Source: Enterococcus sp. CSURQ0835 (GTDB taxonomy: Bacteria; Bacillota; Bacilli; Lactobacillales; Enterococcaceae). From it: a DNA stretch of 32,664 nucleotides. The position numbers and the translations under genes were made by a program. Positions 14,424-25,449 of this stretch are shown here, one piece after another (position 1 is the first letter of the stretch; the number at the start of each line of letters is the position of its first letter). The notes below the pieces were generated by a model that made no database searches, was not told the origin of the DNA, and saw only the letters and a list, made by a program, of their open reading frames with translations. The stretch is from positions 1 to 32,664 of the forward strand of contig NZ_CACSLH010000031.1 in the NCBI RefSeq assembly GCF_902706605.1, in the 5' to 3' direction.

Positions 14424-17400
14424 TTGGCTGGACACGTAGTAAAATACGGCAAACACCGAGAACGCAGAAGCTTCGCACGAATCAGTGAAGTATTGGAATT
14501 ACCGAATTTGATCGAGATTCAAACGGATTCTTATCAGTGGTTCTTAGATGAAGGATTACAGGAGATGTTTGAAGACATTTTACCGATTGATGACTTTAAC
14601 GGAAACTTATCACTTGAATTTGTTGATTATGAATTGAAAGAACCAAAATACACCGTCGCAGAAGCCCGCCAACATGACGCCAACTATTCCGCACCATTAC
14701 ACGTCGTTTTACGCTTGATCAATCGCGAGACCGGCGAAATCAAATCCCAAGAAGTCTTCTTTGGCGATTTCCCATTAATGACTGAACAAGGAACATTTAT
14801 CATCAACGGAGCTGAACGGGTCATCGTATCCCAATTAGTTCGTTCACCAGGGGTTTACTTCCATGGCAAAGTTGATAAAAACGGTAAAGAAGGTTTCGGT
14901 TCAACCGTGATCCCTAACCGGGGTGCTTGGTTAGAAATGGAAACTGACGCGAAAGATATCTCGTATGTTCGGATCGACCGGACACGGAAGATCCCATTGA
15001 CGACGCTTGTACGGGCGTTAGGTTTTGGCTCTGACGATACGATTTTAGAGATCTTCGGTGAAAGCGAATCATTACGCAACACGATCGAAAAAGATTTACA
15101 CAAAAACCCAAGCGATTCTCGGACTGAAGAAGGTTTGAAAGACGTTTACGAACGTTTACGTCCCGGCGAACCAAAAACAGCTGACAGTTCTCGGAGTTTG
15201 TTAACGGCGCGTTTCTTTGATCCGAAACGTTACGACTTAGCCAATGTTGGTCGTTATAAAGTCAATAAAAAATTAGATTTGAAAACACGCTTGTTGAACT
15301 TGACGCTAGCTGAAACGCTAGTCGATGCTGAAACTGGCGAAGTGATCGTTGAAAAAGGAACTGTTTTGACCCATCAAGTGATGGAAGAGCTTGGTCCTAA
15401 ATTAGAAGCTGGCTTGAATTCAGTGACTTATTACCCATCAGATGATGCGGTAGTGACTGATCCGATGACCGTCCAAGCGATCAAAGTCTTTTCACCAAAA
15501 GATCCAGAACGTGAAGTAACAATCATTGGTAATGGTTACCCAGATCCTTCTGTTCGGACAGTTCGTCCAGCTGACATGATCGCTTCTATGAGCTATTTCT
15601 TAAACTTGATGGAAGGAATCGGCAATGTAGATGATATCGACCACTTAGGGAATCGTCGGATCCGTTCAGTTGGGGAATTATTACAAAACCAATTCCGGAT
15701 CGGGTTAGCTCGGATGGAACGGGTCGTTCGCGAACGGATGTCGATCCAAGACCAAGAAACGTTGACTCCGCAACAATTGATCAACATTCGACCAGTTGTC
15801 GCAAGTATCAAAGAATTCTTTGGTTCTTCTCAGTTGTCACAGTTCATGGATCAAACCAACCCATTAGGGGAATTGACCCACAAACGTCGTCTATCGGCCT
15901 TAGGACCTGGTGGTTTGACTCGTGATCGCGCCGGCTATGAAGTCCGCGACGTTCACTATTCTCACTATGGCCGGATGTGTCCGATTGAAACGCCTGAAGG
16001 TCCCAATATCGGGTTGATCAACTCACTAGCCTCTTACGCGAAAGTCAATAAGTTTGGCTTTATCGAAACGCCTTACCGTCGCGTGGACCGCGCAACTGGA
16101 AAAGTAACCGATAAGATCGATTACTTAACTGCTGATATCGAGGACCATTATGTTGTCGCCCAAGCGAACAGTCCGTTAAATGAAGACGGCAGCTTTAAAG
16201 AAGAAGTCGTAATGGCACGGGCAACAAGTGAAAACTTAGAAGTGACGATCGATAAAGTCGATTACATGGACGTTTCACCAAAACAAGTAGTTGCAGTCGC
16301 CACCGCTTGTATCCCGTTTTTAGAAAACGATGATAGTAACCGGGCCTTGATGGGTGCCAACATGCAGCGGCAAGCTGTTCCGTTGATCAACCCTAAATCA
16401 CCATGGGTCGGTACCGGGATGGAATATAAAGCAGCCCATGACTCAGGTGCGGCATTACTATGTAAACACGATGGCGTCGTTGAGTTTGTCGATGCCAATG
16501 AAGTTCGCGTGCGCCGTGAAGATGGTGCTTTAGACAAATATACGATCACTAAATTCCGTCGTTCAAACTCAGGAACGAGTTATAACCAACGGGCCTTAGT
16601 TGGTCTTGGCGAACAAGTTGAAAAAGGCGATATTTTAGCAGATGGTCCTTCAATGGAAAACGGCGAATTAGGTTTAGGCCAAAACGTCGTCGTTGCCTTC
16701 ATGACTTGGGAAGGGTACAACTATGAAGATGCCATCATCATGAGCCGTCGTTTGGTAAAAGATGATGTCTACACGTCGATCCATATTGAAGAATATGAAT
16801 CAGAGGCTCGTGATACGAAATTAGGGCCTGAAGAAATCACGCGTGAGATCCCGAACGTTGGGGAAGACGCATTGAAAAACTTAGATGAGATGGGGATCAT
16901 CCGCATCGGAGCTGAAGTTCACGATGGCGATCTCTTAGTCGGAAAAGTAACACCAAAAGGAGTAACCGAATTATCAGCTGAAGAACGTCTATTGCATGCG
17001 ATCTTTGGTGAAAAAGCTCGGGAAGTCCGCGATACCTCATTACGAGTACCACACGGTGGCGGCGGGATCGTTCACGATGTGAAGATCTTTACCCGTGAAG
17101 CTGGCGACGAATTATCACCAGGGGTCAATATGTTAGTGCGCGTTTATATCGTGCAAAAACGTAAGATCCATGAAGGGGATAAAATGGCCGGCCGTCACGG
17201 GAACAAAGGGGTCGTTTCTCGAATCATGCCAGAAGAGGATATGCCATATCTTCCAGACGGCACCCCCGTTGATATCATGTTGAATCCATTAGGGGTACCT
17301 TCACGGATGAACATCGGGCAAGTCTTGGAATTGCACTTAGGGATGGCAGCTCGCCAACTCGGAATCCACGTTGCAACACCCGTCTTTGATGGCGCGCAAG

Positions 17401-18044
17401 ATGCTGATGTTTGGGATACGGTTAAAGAAGCTGGAATGGCTGCGGATGCGAAGACTGTTTTATATGATGGTCGGACCGGTGAACCATTTGATAACCGGAT
17501 CTCCGTTGGGGTAATGTACATGATCAAATTGGCCCACATGGTCGATGATAAATTGCATGCTCGTTCAATTGGACCTTACTCACTTGTTACCCAACAACCA
17601 TTGGGTGGTAAAGCGCAGTTTGGGGGACAACGTTTCGGGGAAATGGAAGTTTGGGCACTGGAAGCTTACGGTGCCGCTTATACCTTGCAAGAAATCTTGA
17701 CGTATAAATCAGATGACGTGGTCGGACGGGTGAAAACTTACGAAGCGATCGTCAAAGGTGAACCTATTCCAAAACCAGGTGTACCAGAATCATTCCGCGT
17801 GTTAGTCAAAGAATTACAAGCGCTAGGTCTAGATATGCAAGTCTTGGATATCGAGGACAAAGAAATCGAATTACGGGATATGGATGATGACGATGACGAT
17901 TTGATCACCGTTGATGCGTTGACCAAATTTGCGGAACAACAACAAACCGCTAAAGAACTAGAACAAAAAGCTGAAGCTGAAAAAGCCGAAGCCAAAGATG
18001 ATCTAGATCAAGAAATCGAAACTGCCGAAGACGTCCAAGAGTAA
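14424..18044 (+). CDS. rpoB: RpoB, RNA polymerase beta subunit
   Basis: 1206 residues from a TTG at 14424. AGAGGGG (14409-14415) lies 8 nt upstream, whereas an in-frame GTG at 14415 overlaps that ribosome site. Starting MAGHVVKYG matches enterococcal RpoB. With this start the rifampicin pocket is Q473, D476, H486 and S491 in wild-type form ([11 protein letters not shown] then [10 protein letters not shown]), so rifampicin susceptibility is expected. The catalytic-core stretch [13 protein letters not shown] is present. The C-terminus has an acidic run (DDDDDD) and a Glu/Ala/Lys-rich tail, a normal enterococcal extension. First gene of the rpoB-rpoC operon. In many Firmicutes rplL lies just upstream; here the divergent trpXYZ operon does. 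Confidence 0.99.
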   Translation: MAGHVVKYGKHRERRSFARISEVLELPNLIEIQTDSYQWFLDEGLQEMFEDILPIDDFNGNLSLEFVDYELKEPKYTVAEARQHDANYSAPLHVVLRLINRETGEIKSQEVFFGDFPLMTEQGTFIINGAERVIVSQLVRSPGVYFHGKVDKNGKEGFGSTVIPNRGAWLEMETDAKDISYVRIDRTRKIPLTTLVRALGFGSDDTILEIFGESESLRNTIEKDLHKNPSDSRTEEGLKDVYERLRPGEPKTADSSRSLLTARFFDPKRYDLANVGRYKVNKKLDLKTRLLNLTLAETLVDAETGEVIVEKGTVLTHQVMEELGPKLEAGLNSVTYYPSDDAVVTDPMTVQAIKVFSPKDPEREVTIIGNGYPDPSVRTVRPADMIASMSYFLNLMEGIGNVDDIDHLGNRRIRSVGELLQNQFRIGLARMERVVRERMSIQDQETLTPQQLINIRPVVASIKEFFGSSQLSQFMDQTNPLGELTHKRRLSALGPGGLTRDRAGYEVRDVHYSHYGRMCPIETPEGPNIGLINSLASYAKVNKFGFIETPYRRVDRATGKVTDKIDYLTADIEDHYVVAQANSPLNEDGSFKEEVVMARATSENLEVTIDKVDYMDVSPKQVVAVATACIPFLENDDSNRALMGANMQRQAVPLINPKSPWVGTGMEYKAAHDSGAALLCKHDGVVEFVDANEVRVRREDGALDKYTITKFRRSNSGTSYNQRALVGLGEQVEKGDILADGPSMENGELGLGQNVVVAFMTWEGYNYEDAIIMSRRLVKDDVYTSIHIEEYESEARDTKLGPEEITREIPNVGEDALKNLDEMGIIRIGAEVHDGDLLVGKVTPKGVTELSAEERLLHAIFGEKAREVRDTSLRVPHGGGGIVHDVKIFTREAGDELSPGVNMLVRVYIVQKRKIHEGDKMAGRHGNKGVVSRIMPEEDMPYLPDGTPVDIMLNPLGVPSRMNIGQVLELHLGMAARQLGIHVATPVFDGAQDADVWDTVKEAGMAADAKTVLYDGRTGEPFDNRISVGVMYMIKLAHMVDDKLHARSIGPYSLVTQQPLGGKAQFGGQRFGEMEVWALEAYGAAYTLQEILTYKSDDVVGRVKTYEAIVKGEPIPKPGVPESFRVLVKELQALGLDMQVLDIEDKEIELRDMDDDDDDLITVDALTKFAEQQQTAKELEQKAEAEKAEAKDDLDQEIETAEDVQE

Positions 18045-18300
18045 GTTGTAAGATCGTGTCAAATGTGAAAGACAGTTTGGCAAAAGCTGGAAATCAAAAC
18101 TGAAGCTGATCGTTACCGTACGTGAAAAGACGGTCGCTGAATTAACCGTTCTTAAAAGTTTTTTAGAACGGATTTGAAGCGGCGAGGGCTGAGACAAAGA
18201 CTCAGCCCGATCCAGCACCTTAACGGATCAAGCGGAAGCTTTTGATTGGAAGCTTTGCGGCTTGCTAAGTCGCGTATAAATGAAACGGAGGGAAACCCTT
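18045..18300 (+). other. rpoB-rpoC intercistronic region with two strong hairpins
   Basis: 256 nt, long for this gene pair. It holds a stem CCGTTCT (18146-18152)/AGAACGG (18165-18171), extendable by four A-T pairs, and GGGCTGAG (18186-18193)/CTCAGCCC (18201-18208). Neither has a T tract, so they are not terminators. They could be processing or stability elements. No gene and no convincing promoter was seen. Confidence 0.55.
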
Positions 18301-21300
18301 TTGATCGATGTAAATAAATTCGAAAGTATGCAAATAGGTTTGGCTTCTCCTGAAAAAATCAGAAGCTGGTCATATGGTGAAGTAAAAAAACCAGAAACTA
18401 TCAACTACCGGACCTTAAAACCGGAACGTGAAGGGTTATTCGATGAACGTATTTTTGGTCCAACTAAAGACTGGGAATGTGCTTGTGGGAAATACAAACG
18501 GATTCGGTATAAAGGGATCGTTTGTGACCGTTGTGGGGTTGAAGTTACTCGCTCAAAAGTTCGCCGTGAACGCATGGCGCATATCGAATTAGCGGCTCCA
18601 GTTACTCATATTTGGTATTTTAAAGGGATTCCTTCACGGATGGGTCTTGTGTTAGACATGAGTCCGCGGGCGTTAGAAGAGATCATCTACTTTGCTTCTT
18701 ATGTCGTGATCGATGCCGGCAATACGAGCTTAGAGAAAAAACAATTGTTGACGGAACGGGAATACCGGGAAAAACGTGAACAATATGGTCAAGAATTCCA
18801 AGCCGCTATGGGAGCTGAAGCGATCAAACAACTATTAGATCAAGTCGATCTAGAAGGTGAAGTCGCTGAATTAAAAGAAGAATTGAAAACCGCACAAGGC
18901 CAAAAACGGACTCGGGCGATTCGACGTTTAGATGTGTTGGAAGCTTTCCGAACTTCTGGGAACAAACCAAGCTGGATGGTCATGGATGTGATCCCAGTCA
19001 TCCCACCAGACTTGCGGCCAATGGTCCAATTAGAAGGTGGGCGGTTTGCAACGAGTGACTTGAACGATTTGTATCGTCGCGTGATCAACCGGAACAACCG
19101 GTTGAAACGTTTGTTAGACTTGAACGCACCAAGCATCATCGTTCAAAATGAAAAACGGATGCTCCAAGAAGCCGTTGACGCATTAATCGATAATGGTCGT
19201 CGGGGCCGTCCTGTTACGGGTCCTGGTAACCGGCCATTGAAATCTCTTTCTCATATGTTGAAAGGGAAACAAGGTCGTTTCCGTCAAAACTTACTAGGGA
19301 AACGGGTCGACTACTCCGCACGTTCGGTTATCGTCGTAGGACCTTTCCTTAAAATGTATCAATGTGGTTTGCCAAAAGAAATGGCGATCGAATTGTTCAA
19401 ACCTTTTGTGATGAAAGAATTAGTGCAACGGGAGATCGCTTCAAACATCAAAAATGCTAAACGTAAAATCGAACGTCAAGAAGATGCCGTTTGGGATGTG
19501 TTAGAAGAAGTCATCAAAGAACACCCTGTTTTACTGAACCGGGCACCGACATTGCATAGATTAGGGATTCAAGCATTTGAACCGATCTTAGTTGAAGGTC
19601 GTGCGATTCGTTTGCACCCACTTGTTTGTGAAGCGTACAATGCCGATTTCGATGGTGACCAAATGGCTGTCCATTTACCATTAGGCGAAGAAGCGCAAGC
19701 TGAAGCTCGCTTGTTGATGCTAGCGGCTACGCACATCTTGAATCCAAAAGATGGCAAACCAGTCGTAACCCCTTCCCAAGATATGGTCTTAGGGAACTAC
19801 TATTTAACGATGGAAGAAGAAGGTCGCGAAGGTGAAGGCATGGTCTTCCGTGACATGAACGAAGCGGTCTTAGCTTGGAAAAATGGCTATGTCCACTTGC
19901 ATTCACGGGTTGCCGTTGATCCAAATACATTAGGCGACAAACCATTTACTGAATGGCAAAAAGAACGCTTGATGATCACGACAGTCGGCAAGATCATCTT
20001 TAACGATATTATGCCGCAAGAATTCCCTTATTTGAATGAACCGACTGATTTCAATTTGACGGAACATACACCAGATAAATACTTTGTGGAACCTGGGGCT
20101 GATATCCCAGCTGTGATCAAAGAACAAGAGATCATTTTACCATTCAAGAAGAAAAACTTGGGAAATATCATCGCCGAAGTCTTCAAACGTTTCAAAGTGA
20201 CGGATACGTCAATGATGCTAGATAGAATGAAAGACTTAGGTTACAGCCATTCAACGATCGCTGGGATGACAGTTGGGATCGCCGATATCATGGCATTGAG
20301 TGAAAAACATGACATCATCGACAACGCTCATAAACAAGTCGGCGTGATCACGAAACAATTCCGACGCGGGTTGATTACCGATGATGAACGGTATGAACGG
20401 GTCATCGCAGTTTGGAATGGCGCAAAAGATGAGATCCAACAAAAACTGATGGAATCATTAGATGCGAAAAATCCGATCTTCATGATGTCTGATTCTGGTG
20501 CCCGTGGTAACATCTCCAACTTCACGCAGCTTGCGGGGATGCGGGGCTTGATGGCCGCACCGAATGGTCAGATTATGGAATTGCCGATCATCTCGAACTT
20601 CCGAGAAGGACTTTCAGTCTTGGAAATGTTTATCTCTACTCACGGGGCTCGTAAAGGGATGACCGATACCGCCTTGAAGACTGCCGATTCAGGTTACTTG
20701 ACGCGTCGTTTAGTTGACGTTGCCCAAGATGTGATCGTCCGAGAAGAAGATTGTGGTACTGACCGCGGTCTTGAGATCTCAGCGATCCGTGAAGGTAATG
20801 AGATCATTGAATCATTAGAAGAACGGTTAGTTGGACGTTATACGCAAAAAACAGTGCTTCATCCAGAAACTGGTGAAGTGATCTTGCCAGCGGATGCTTT
20901 GATGTCTGAAGCTGACGCAAAACGGATCATCGATGCGGGCGTTGAAACGGTCACGATTCGTTCCGTCTTCACTTGTAATACGAAACACGGCGTATGTAAA
21001 CATTGTTACGGCCGTAACCTAGCAACTGGGGATGACGTTGAAGTCGGTGAAGCAGTTGGTACGATCGCTGCCCAATCTATCGGTGAACCAGGTACTCAGT
21101 TAACCATGCGGACCTTCCATACCGGCGGGGTTGCCGGGGATGATATCACACAAGGTCTTCCACGGGTCCAAGAAATTTTTGAAGCTCGGAATCCGAAAGG
21201 GCTAGCTGTGATCACTGAAGTTACCGGTGTCGTTTCTGAGATTGCCGAAGATGCTGCGACGCGGACCAAAGAAGTTACCGTCAAAGGTGAAACCGATACG

Positions 21301-21960
21301 CGGACGTACACCGTTCCTTATACGGCGCGAATGAAAGTCGTAGAAGGTGATATGATCCACCGTGGTACGCCACTGACAGAAGGTTCGATCGATCCGAAAC
21401 ACTTATTGCAAATTCGTGACGTGATCTCCGTTGAAACGTACTTGCTTCGGGAAGTTCAACGCGTTTACCGGATGCAAGGGGTGGAGATCGGCGATAAGCA
21501 TATCGAAGTAATGGTTCGTCAAATGTTGCGGAAAGTCCGGGTCATGGATCCAGGCGATACCGAGATCTTACCAGGTACATTATTAGATATTGCTGATTTC
21601 AAAGATCAAAACTATGATACGTTAGTGGCTGGCGGCGTGCCTGCTACTTCTCGTCCAGTTCTTTTAGGAATCACCAAAGCTTCCCTAGAAACAAACAGTT
21701 TCTTATCAGCCGCTTCCTTCCAAGAAACCACTCGGGTCTTGACCGATGCTGCGATTCGCGGGAAGAAAGATCCACTACTCGGTTTGAAAGAAAATGTTAT
21801 CATCGGGAAGATCATTCCGGCTGGGACTGGGATGGCGACTTATCGCAATCAAGAACCAAAAGAAGTCGTTGTAGCAAGCGAAAATGTCTACAGTATCTCA
21901 GACATTGAAGCACAACTTGCGGCTGAAGATGCGATGAACGATCAAAATCCAATGAACTAG
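18301..21960 (+). CDS. rpoC: RpoC, RNA polymerase beta' subunit
   Basis: 1219 residues from TTG 18301, with CGGAGGG 8 nt upstream (18286-18292); the ATG at 18280 precedes that ribosome site and is not used. The N-terminal zinc site is Cys60, Cys62, Cys75 and Cys78. The catalytic NADFDGD is at 447-453, with the Mg-binding Asp449, Asp451 and Asp453. A second zinc site lies in [15 protein letters not shown] (near 900). The trigger-loop region [18 protein letters not shown] follows. Second gene of the operon, ending at a strong terminator. Confidence 0.99.
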   Translation: MIDVNKFESMQIGLASPEKIRSWSYGEVKKPETINYRTLKPEREGLFDERIFGPTKDWECACGKYKRIRYKGIVCDRCGVEVTRSKVRRERMAHIELAAPVTHIWYFKGIPSRMGLVLDMSPRALEEIIYFASYVVIDAGNTSLEKKQLLTEREYREKREQYGQEFQAAMGAEAIKQLLDQVDLEGEVAELKEELKTAQGQKRTRAIRRLDVLEAFRTSGNKPSWMVMDVIPVIPPDLRPMVQLEGGRFATSDLNDLYRRVINRNNRLKRLLDLNAPSIIVQNEKRMLQEAVDALIDNGRRGRPVTGPGNRPLKSLSHMLKGKQGRFRQNLLGKRVDYSARSVIVVGPFLKMYQCGLPKEMAIELFKPFVMKELVQREIASNIKNAKRKIERQEDAVWDVLEEVIKEHPVLLNRAPTLHRLGIQAFEPILVEGRAIRLHPLVCEAYNADFDGDQMAVHLPLGEEAQAEARLLMLAATHILNPKDGKPVVTPSQDMVLGNYYLTMEEEGREGEGMVFRDMNEAVLAWKNGYVHLHSRVAVDPNTLGDKPFTEWQKERLMITTVGKIIFNDIMPQEFPYLNEPTDFNLTEHTPDKYFVEPGADIPAVIKEQEIILPFKKKNLGNIIAEVFKRFKVTDTSMMLDRMKDLGYSHSTIAGMTVGIADIMALSEKHDIIDNAHKQVGVITKQFRRGLITDDERYERVIAVWNGAKDEIQQKLMESLDAKNPIFMMSDSGARGNISNFTQLAGMRGLMAAPNGQIMELPIISNFREGLSVLEMFISTHGARKGMTDTALKTADSGYLTRRLVDVAQDVIVREEDCGTDRGLEISAIREGNEIIESLEERLVGRYTQKTVLHPETGEVILPADALMSEADAKRIIDAGVETVTIRSVFTCNTKHGVCKHCYGRNLATGDDVEVGEAVGTIAAQSIGEPGTQLTMRTFHTGGVAGDDITQGLPRVQEIFEARNPKGLAVITEVTGVVSEIAEDAATRTKEVTVKGETDTRTYTVPYTARMKVVEGDMIHRGTPLTEGSIDPKHLLQIRDVISVETYLLREVQRVYRMQGVEIGDKHIEVMVRQMLRKVRVMDPGDTEILPGTLLDIADFKDQNYDTLVAGGVPATSRPVLLGITKASLETNSFLSAASFQETTRVLTDAAIRGKKDPLLGLKENVIIGKIIPAGTGMATYRNQEPKEVVVASENVYSISDIEAQLAAEDAMNDQNPMN

Positions 21961-21970
21961 TTATGAGCAT

Positions 21971-22015
21971 AAAAGAACCTGTCCACTAATTGCGGGCAGG
22001 TTCTTTTGCTTTTTG
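21971..22015 (+). terminator. rpoBC terminator
   Basis: AAAAGAACCTG... pairs with ...CAGGTTCTTTT (11-13 bp), followed by a T-rich tail. It begins 11 nt after the rpoC stop. Confidence 0.9.
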
Positions 22016-22033
22016 TACGAAAGCTTCTATAAT
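22006..22033 (+). promoter_or_regulatory. msrA promoter
   Basis: TTGCTT (22006-22011), 16 nt, perfect TATAAT (22028-22033). The -35 overlaps the tail of the rpoBC terminator. Confidence 0.65.
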
Positions 22034-22061
22034 AAAAGAATTCAAGAGAGGAGTGAAGACC

Positions 22062-22598
22062 ATGGCAGAAGAAAAAGCGATTTTTGCTGGTGGTTGTTTT
22101 TGGTGTATGGTGAAGCCCTTTGACACATTACCTGGGATCAAAGCAGTCGTATCAGGATACACCGGTGGGACAGTCAAAAATCCTACTTATGAACAAGTTT
22201 GCAGTGGATTGACGGGGCACACCGAAGCGGTGGAGATCACCTTTGATCCTACGATCATTTCGTATGAAGCGTTAGTGGAAATTTATTGGCAACAGACTGA
22301 TCCCACCGATGCGTTAGGTCAATTTGCGGACCGAGGTGACTCGTATCGGCCGGTGATCTTTTATCGCTCCACAACACAACAAGCAGTCGCGGAACGTTCA
22401 AAGGCTAAATTGCAAGCTAGCCAACGCTTCACTGATCCAATCGTGACGAAGATTGAACCAGCGCAACCGTTTTACCCAGCGGAAAGTTATCATCAAGCTT
22501 TTTACCGTAAAAATCCAGCTCATTATGCAGCTTACCGAACCGGTTCTGGTCGAGCAGATTTTATCGCCCAGCATTGGCAGCCAACTGAACAATCGTAA
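22062..22598 (+). CDS. msrA: MsrA, peptide methionine-S-sulfoxide reductase
   Basis: Reduces the S epimer of methionine sulfoxide in oxidised proteins. 178 residues from ATG 22062, with AGAGAGGAG 8 nt upstream. The catalytic motif GGCFWCM carries the nucleophilic Cys near residue 14. Other family blocks are [35 protein letters not shown] and YPAESYHQ. It is a stand-alone MsrA without an MsrB domain. The 3' end overlaps the 3' end of the convergent comC gene by 38 bp. Part of the oxidative-stress set here with dps and gor. Confidence 0.95.
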   Translation: MAEEKAIFAGGCFWCMVKPFDTLPGIKAVVSGYTGGTVKNPTYEQVCSGLTGHTEAVEITFDPTIISYEALVEIYWQQTDPTDALGQFADRGDSYRPVIFYRSTTQQAVAERSKAKLQASQRFTDPIVTKIEPAQPFYPAESYHQAFYRKNPAHYAAYRTGSGRADFIAQHWQPTEQS

Positions 22599-23256
22599 GT
22601 CCCAAAGCTAAAAAGGGGACGAAAGGAATTTCACGTAATACTTTTCCTTGCAACTTTTGCCAGCCGTAAAAGACCAGTCCGCTAAATGATGCGATGACTA
22701 GCAGTAATAAAAAGGCGTACCATGTCAAAAATAAACTCCAAAATGCTAGCAGCCATAAATCACCGCGACCTAAACTGGCGGGTAAAAGCAATTGCAAGCC
22801 GGCGTAACTGAGGAGGACGAGCGGCACATGCCACCAGTAAAGCGGTCGTGCCAGCCAAATGGCACTCAACAATAGGAACAGACTGGAAAAAAGAAAGACC
22901 CGAGTCTCCACGATCAAATGGTCAGCATCGATCAAAGCTAAAACGAAACTAGCGCTTAGCCAAGCTAACAACCAGACCGTTGACCAAGTCAGCGGTGAAA
23001 CGTAAGCAAACAATACTCCCGTCAACAATTCACACCAAAAATAGCGCACAGCTAATTTATGGTCGCAATAACGACAACGAAACCGACAGCTGATAATCGA
23101 GATGAGGGGAATCAAATCAAGGGGTTGTAATGCGTGTTGACAAAATTCACAGTGAGACCGCGGGACCAGGAGCGAGCGACCTTGTGGCAAGCGATCTGCG
23201 ACTAAACCGAAAAACGAACCAAAGATCGTACCTAAAACAAAAAAGAGTAATTTCAT
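22561..23256 (-). CDS. comC: prepilin peptidase / N-methyltransferase, ComC-like (A24)
   Basis: A polytopic membrane aspartic peptidase that cleaves and usually methylates type IV-like prepilins such as ComGC. 231 residues, about seven transmembrane segments. The N-terminal zinc site is Cys36-x2-Cys39 and Cys61-x2-Cys64. The catalytic Asp residues are in ALIDADH (Asp110 or 112) and LGRGD (Asp166, the GxGD motif). AGGAGGT precedes the ATG. No comG or pilin genes are in the window, so it acts on substrates encoded elsewhere, probably the competence pseudopilus. It overlaps the msrA tail and shares no visible terminator with it. Confidence 0.9.
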   Translation of the reverse strand: MKLLFFVLGTIFGSFFGLVADRLPQGRSLLVPRSHCEFCQHALQPLDLIPLISIISCRFRCRYCDHKLAVRYFWCELLTGVLFAYVSPLTWSTVWLLAWLSASFVLALIDADHLIVETRVFLFSSLFLLLSAIWLARPLYWWHVPLVLLSYAGLQLLLPASLGRGDLWLLAFWSLFLTWYAFLLLLVIASFSGLVFYGWQKLQGKVLREIPFVPFLALGLTIVQLAANAGR

Positions 23257-23318
23257 GAACTGACCTCCTTATTTTAAGCTACGAAAATGGTAAAAATTTT
23301 CATCTTTCGGCATAACTT

Positions 23319-23347
23319 TTGTGCTTTTTAGCAAAGTAGTCTATGCT
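23319..23347 (+). promoter_or_regulatory. dps promoter
   Basis: TTGTGC (23319-23324), 17 nt, TATGCT (23342-23347), ahead of an AGGAGG site. No clear PerR or Fur palindrome was recognised. Confidence 0.6.
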
Positions 23348-23381
23348 TAAAAAAGAATAAATTATTAGGAGGCTACGCTTT

Positions 23382-23849
23382 ATGAAATTCAAACAAACCA
23401 AAGAAGTTTTGAACCAACTTGTTGCTGATTTGAGTCAATTTTCGGTCGTGATCCATCAAACCCATTGGTACATGCGCGGACCTGAGTTTTTGACGCTGCA
23501 CCCTTTGATGGATGAATTCATGGACGAGATCAATGATCAGCTAGATGTGATCTCTGAGCGTTTGATCGCATTAGACGGTTCGCCTTACTCGACGTTAAAA
23601 GAATTCGCCGAACATACGGGCATTGAAGATGAAGTTGGCCGTTGGGACCGGACGATTCCAGAACGAATGGCGACTTTAGTCAAAGGCTATCGCTATTTAG
23701 CTGAGCTTTATCAAAAAGGGATCGATGTTTCTGGTGAAGAAGGCGATGATTCAACGCAAGATATTTTCATCGCGTATAAGACTGACATCGAGAAAAAAAT
23801 CTGGATGCTACAAGCTAAATTAGATCAAGCACCAGGAACGGATGCGTAA
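23382..23849 (+). CDS. dps: Dps-family ferritin-like protein
   Basis: 155-residue mini-ferritin that forms dodecamers, oxidises and stores iron and protects DNA from peroxide. The ferroxidase region shows HQTHWYMRGPEF (His near 27), LHPLMDEFMDEIND and ERLIALDGSP, the usual inter-subunit site ligands. Four-helix length is normal. AGGAGG precedes the ATG. It is monocistronic between its own promoter and a terminator. It resembles the Gram-positive Dps/Dpr group that protects catalase-negative lactic bacteria from peroxide. Confidence 0.94.
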   Translation: MKFKQTKEVLNQLVADLSQFSVVIHQTHWYMRGPEFLTLHPLMDEFMDEINDQLDVISERLIALDGSPYSTLKEFAEHTGIEDEVGRWDRTIPERMATLVKGYRYLAELYQKGIDVSGEEGDDSTQDIFIAYKTDIEKKIWMLQAKLDQAPGTDA

Positions 23850-23864
23850 TTTCAAAAAATCCTG

Positions 23865-23897
23865 AGGCCACACTTCAGTATGAAGGGTGGTCTTTTT
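23865..23897 (+). terminator. dps terminator
   Basis: Stem AGGCCACACTTCA/TGAAGGGTGGTCT (one mismatch, G-U pairs) with a GTA loop, then TTTTT. Confidence 0.85.
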
Positions 23898-23974
23898 CTG
23901 TCAAATGCGAGATCAAACTAACAACCACCCCATAAAAATAACAATAGTTACTTAAGTGAATTGATTGGAAAATG

Positions 23975-24008
23975 AAGATAACAGTAAATAAAATCTGTTA
24001 TCTTTTTT
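23975..24008 (+). terminator. orphan terminator in the dps-nlpC gap
   Basis: Perfect 10-bp stem AAGATAACAG/CTGTTATCTT with a T6 tail, 78 nt beyond the dps terminator. It could end a small RNA or back up dps. In the rest of 23898-24271 I see no gene, only TGTAAT direct repeats 17 bp apart near 24091-24113. Confidence 0.7.
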
Positions 24009-24185
24009 AGTTTTCTGATTTTTGTGTTAGCGATTACAATTATTGCTATAGAAGGGCTAGTATAACTTTGTCACAGAAGAAATAATGTTGAATTGTAATC
24101 TTAACGGTGTTGTAATAAAGCCAGTTAAATGGCGGTATAACAGGATTTTAAAGCTGTTTAGCCTCGAAATCCGACAACCACGCCC

Positions 24186-24214
24186 TAGACTTCTGTTTTT
24201 ACAGCTTATATAAT
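24186..24214 (+). promoter_or_regulatory. promoter of the NlpC/P60 gene
   Basis: TAGACT (24186-24191), 17 nt, perfect TATAAT (24209-24214). Confidence 0.65.
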
Positions 24215-24271
24215 GTGTCTTGTCGAAAAATAAAAAAACAAAAATCAAAACCACTCACGGAGGATACATAG

Positions 24272-25342
24272 ATGAAATTATCAAGCAAAAAGAATTTAGG
24301 TGCTTTATTATTACCTTGCTTACTACTTGCCTTGCCTGCCTTTGCGCATGCGGATGAAACGACTACGATTACGCCAGCTCCTACAGCTGTTGAACAAAAA
24401 AGTGTGAACCAAGACGAAGAATTGAAAAAAGCCAAAGCGGCTGGTTATTCAGAAGAACAATTCAAAAAGATCATGGAGATGCCAAACGTTGCGGGAACAA
24501 CAGAGATCCCCGTCGCAAAACTGGCACCACAAATCTTACAACGGACGTCTTCTAAACAAAGCCAAGTCGTGAATGAAGCGTTGAAATATTTAGGCGTTCC
24601 TTATGTTTGGGGCGGCACGACACCAGCTGGTTTTGATTGCTCTGGTTTGATGCAATATGCGTACCGGGCAACGGGGATCAACATTTCACGGGTCACGTAT
24701 ACACAAGAATATGAAGGAACAGAAGTTAGTTTGAACGCGTTAGAGCCTGGCGATCTATTGTTCTACGGTGCTCGTGGCTCAACACATCACGTGGCAATGT
24801 ATATCGGAAACGGTCAAATGATCCATGCACCTCAACCGGGGGATGTCGTGAAAGTGATCGAAATGAAATACTTCATGCCATCGTTTGCGCGTCGTATCAT
24901 TGACGAGCCAGATGCACCTGCAGTTCCCGGCGTAAATCCAAAAGCCGGTCCGATGCATCGTTTGTACAATCCAAACTCAGGTGAACATTTCTACACGTCA
25001 ACCGACGCAGAACGCGATAACTTGACGGGGCAAGGTTGGCAATTAGAAGGGACCGCTTGGACTGCACCAGAAGCCGGCGCGCCCGTTTACCGTTTGTATA
25101 ACCCAAATGCGGGGGATCATCATTACACGATGAACTCAAATGAACGCGACATGTTACAAAAAGCGGGTTGGAACTACGAAGGGATCTCTTGGTACTCTGA
25201 TGGCGACAAAACTTTATTACGCGTTTATAACCCACAAGCAAAAGGCGCTGGCGCCCACCACTACACATTAAGCGGTGGCGAAAAAGCAGCGTTACTAGCT
25301 AAAGGCTGGAAAGATGAAGGTTCTGCTTGGAACGGGAAATAA
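24272..25342 (+). CDS. secreted NlpC/P60 hydrolase with DUF5648-type repeats
   Basis: 356 residues. The signal peptide (about 1-27) ends AFAHA. A linker (about 40-100) precedes an NlpC/P60 domain with catalytic Cys123 (FDCSGLMQY), His173 (HHVAMYIG) and His185 (MIHAP), expected to cleave gamma-D-Glu-diamino acid bonds of peptidoglycan. Residues 228-355 hold three units of a repeat of the form RLYNPxxGEHFYT...ER..L...GW..EG.AW, which fits DUF5648, a domain of secreted and wall proteins. GGAGGA lies before the ATG. Monocistronic. No LPxTG or LysM is seen. The repeats probably bind wall polymer (inference). Confidence 0.85.
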   Translation: MKLSSKKNLGALLLPCLLLALPAFAHADETTTITPAPTAVEQKSVNQDEELKKAKAAGYSEEQFKKIMEMPNVAGTTEIPVAKLAPQILQRTSSKQSQVVNEALKYLGVPYVWGGTTPAGFDCSGLMQYAYRATGINISRVTYTQEYEGTEVSLNALEPGDLLFYGARGSTHHVAMYIGNGQMIHAPQPGDVVKVIEMKYFMPSFARRIIDEPDAPAVPGVNPKAGPMHRLYNPNSGEHFYTSTDAERDNLTGQGWQLEGTAWTAPEAGAPVYRLYNPNAGDHHYTMNSNERDMLQKAGWNYEGISWYSDGDKTLLRVYNPQAKGAGAHHYTLSGGEKAALLAKGWKDEGSAWNGK

Positions 25343-25361
25343 ATTTTAACTAAAATCAACT

Positions 25362-25400
25362 AACAGCAGTTCAAGGAATGATTTGAGCTGCTGTTTTTTT
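25362..25400 (+). terminator. terminator of the NlpC/P60 gene
   Basis: Stem AACAGCAGTTCAA/TTGAGCTGCTGTT with one mismatch, then seven T. Its 3' arm also supplies TTGAGC (25383-25388), which with TATCAT (25405-25410) makes a possible promoter for the next gene. Confidence 0.88.
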
Positions 25401-25449
25401 ATGCTATCATGAAAGTAGTTTTTAAATCGCAGAAAAGCAGGTGATGTCA

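Noticed and set aside
14424-21960. Numerous antisense ORFs over rpoB and rpoC
   Set aside because: They follow from codon bias in the sense strand, have no ribosome sites and no protein-like composition.
21990-22061. N-terminal extension of MsrA from 21990
   Set aside because: It would run through the rpoBC terminator and the msrA promoter. ATG 22062 has the ribosome site.
24091-24113. WalR binding site before the NlpC/P60 gene
   Set aside because: Two TGTAAT units are present but 11 nt apart instead of the expected 5, so the consensus is not met.
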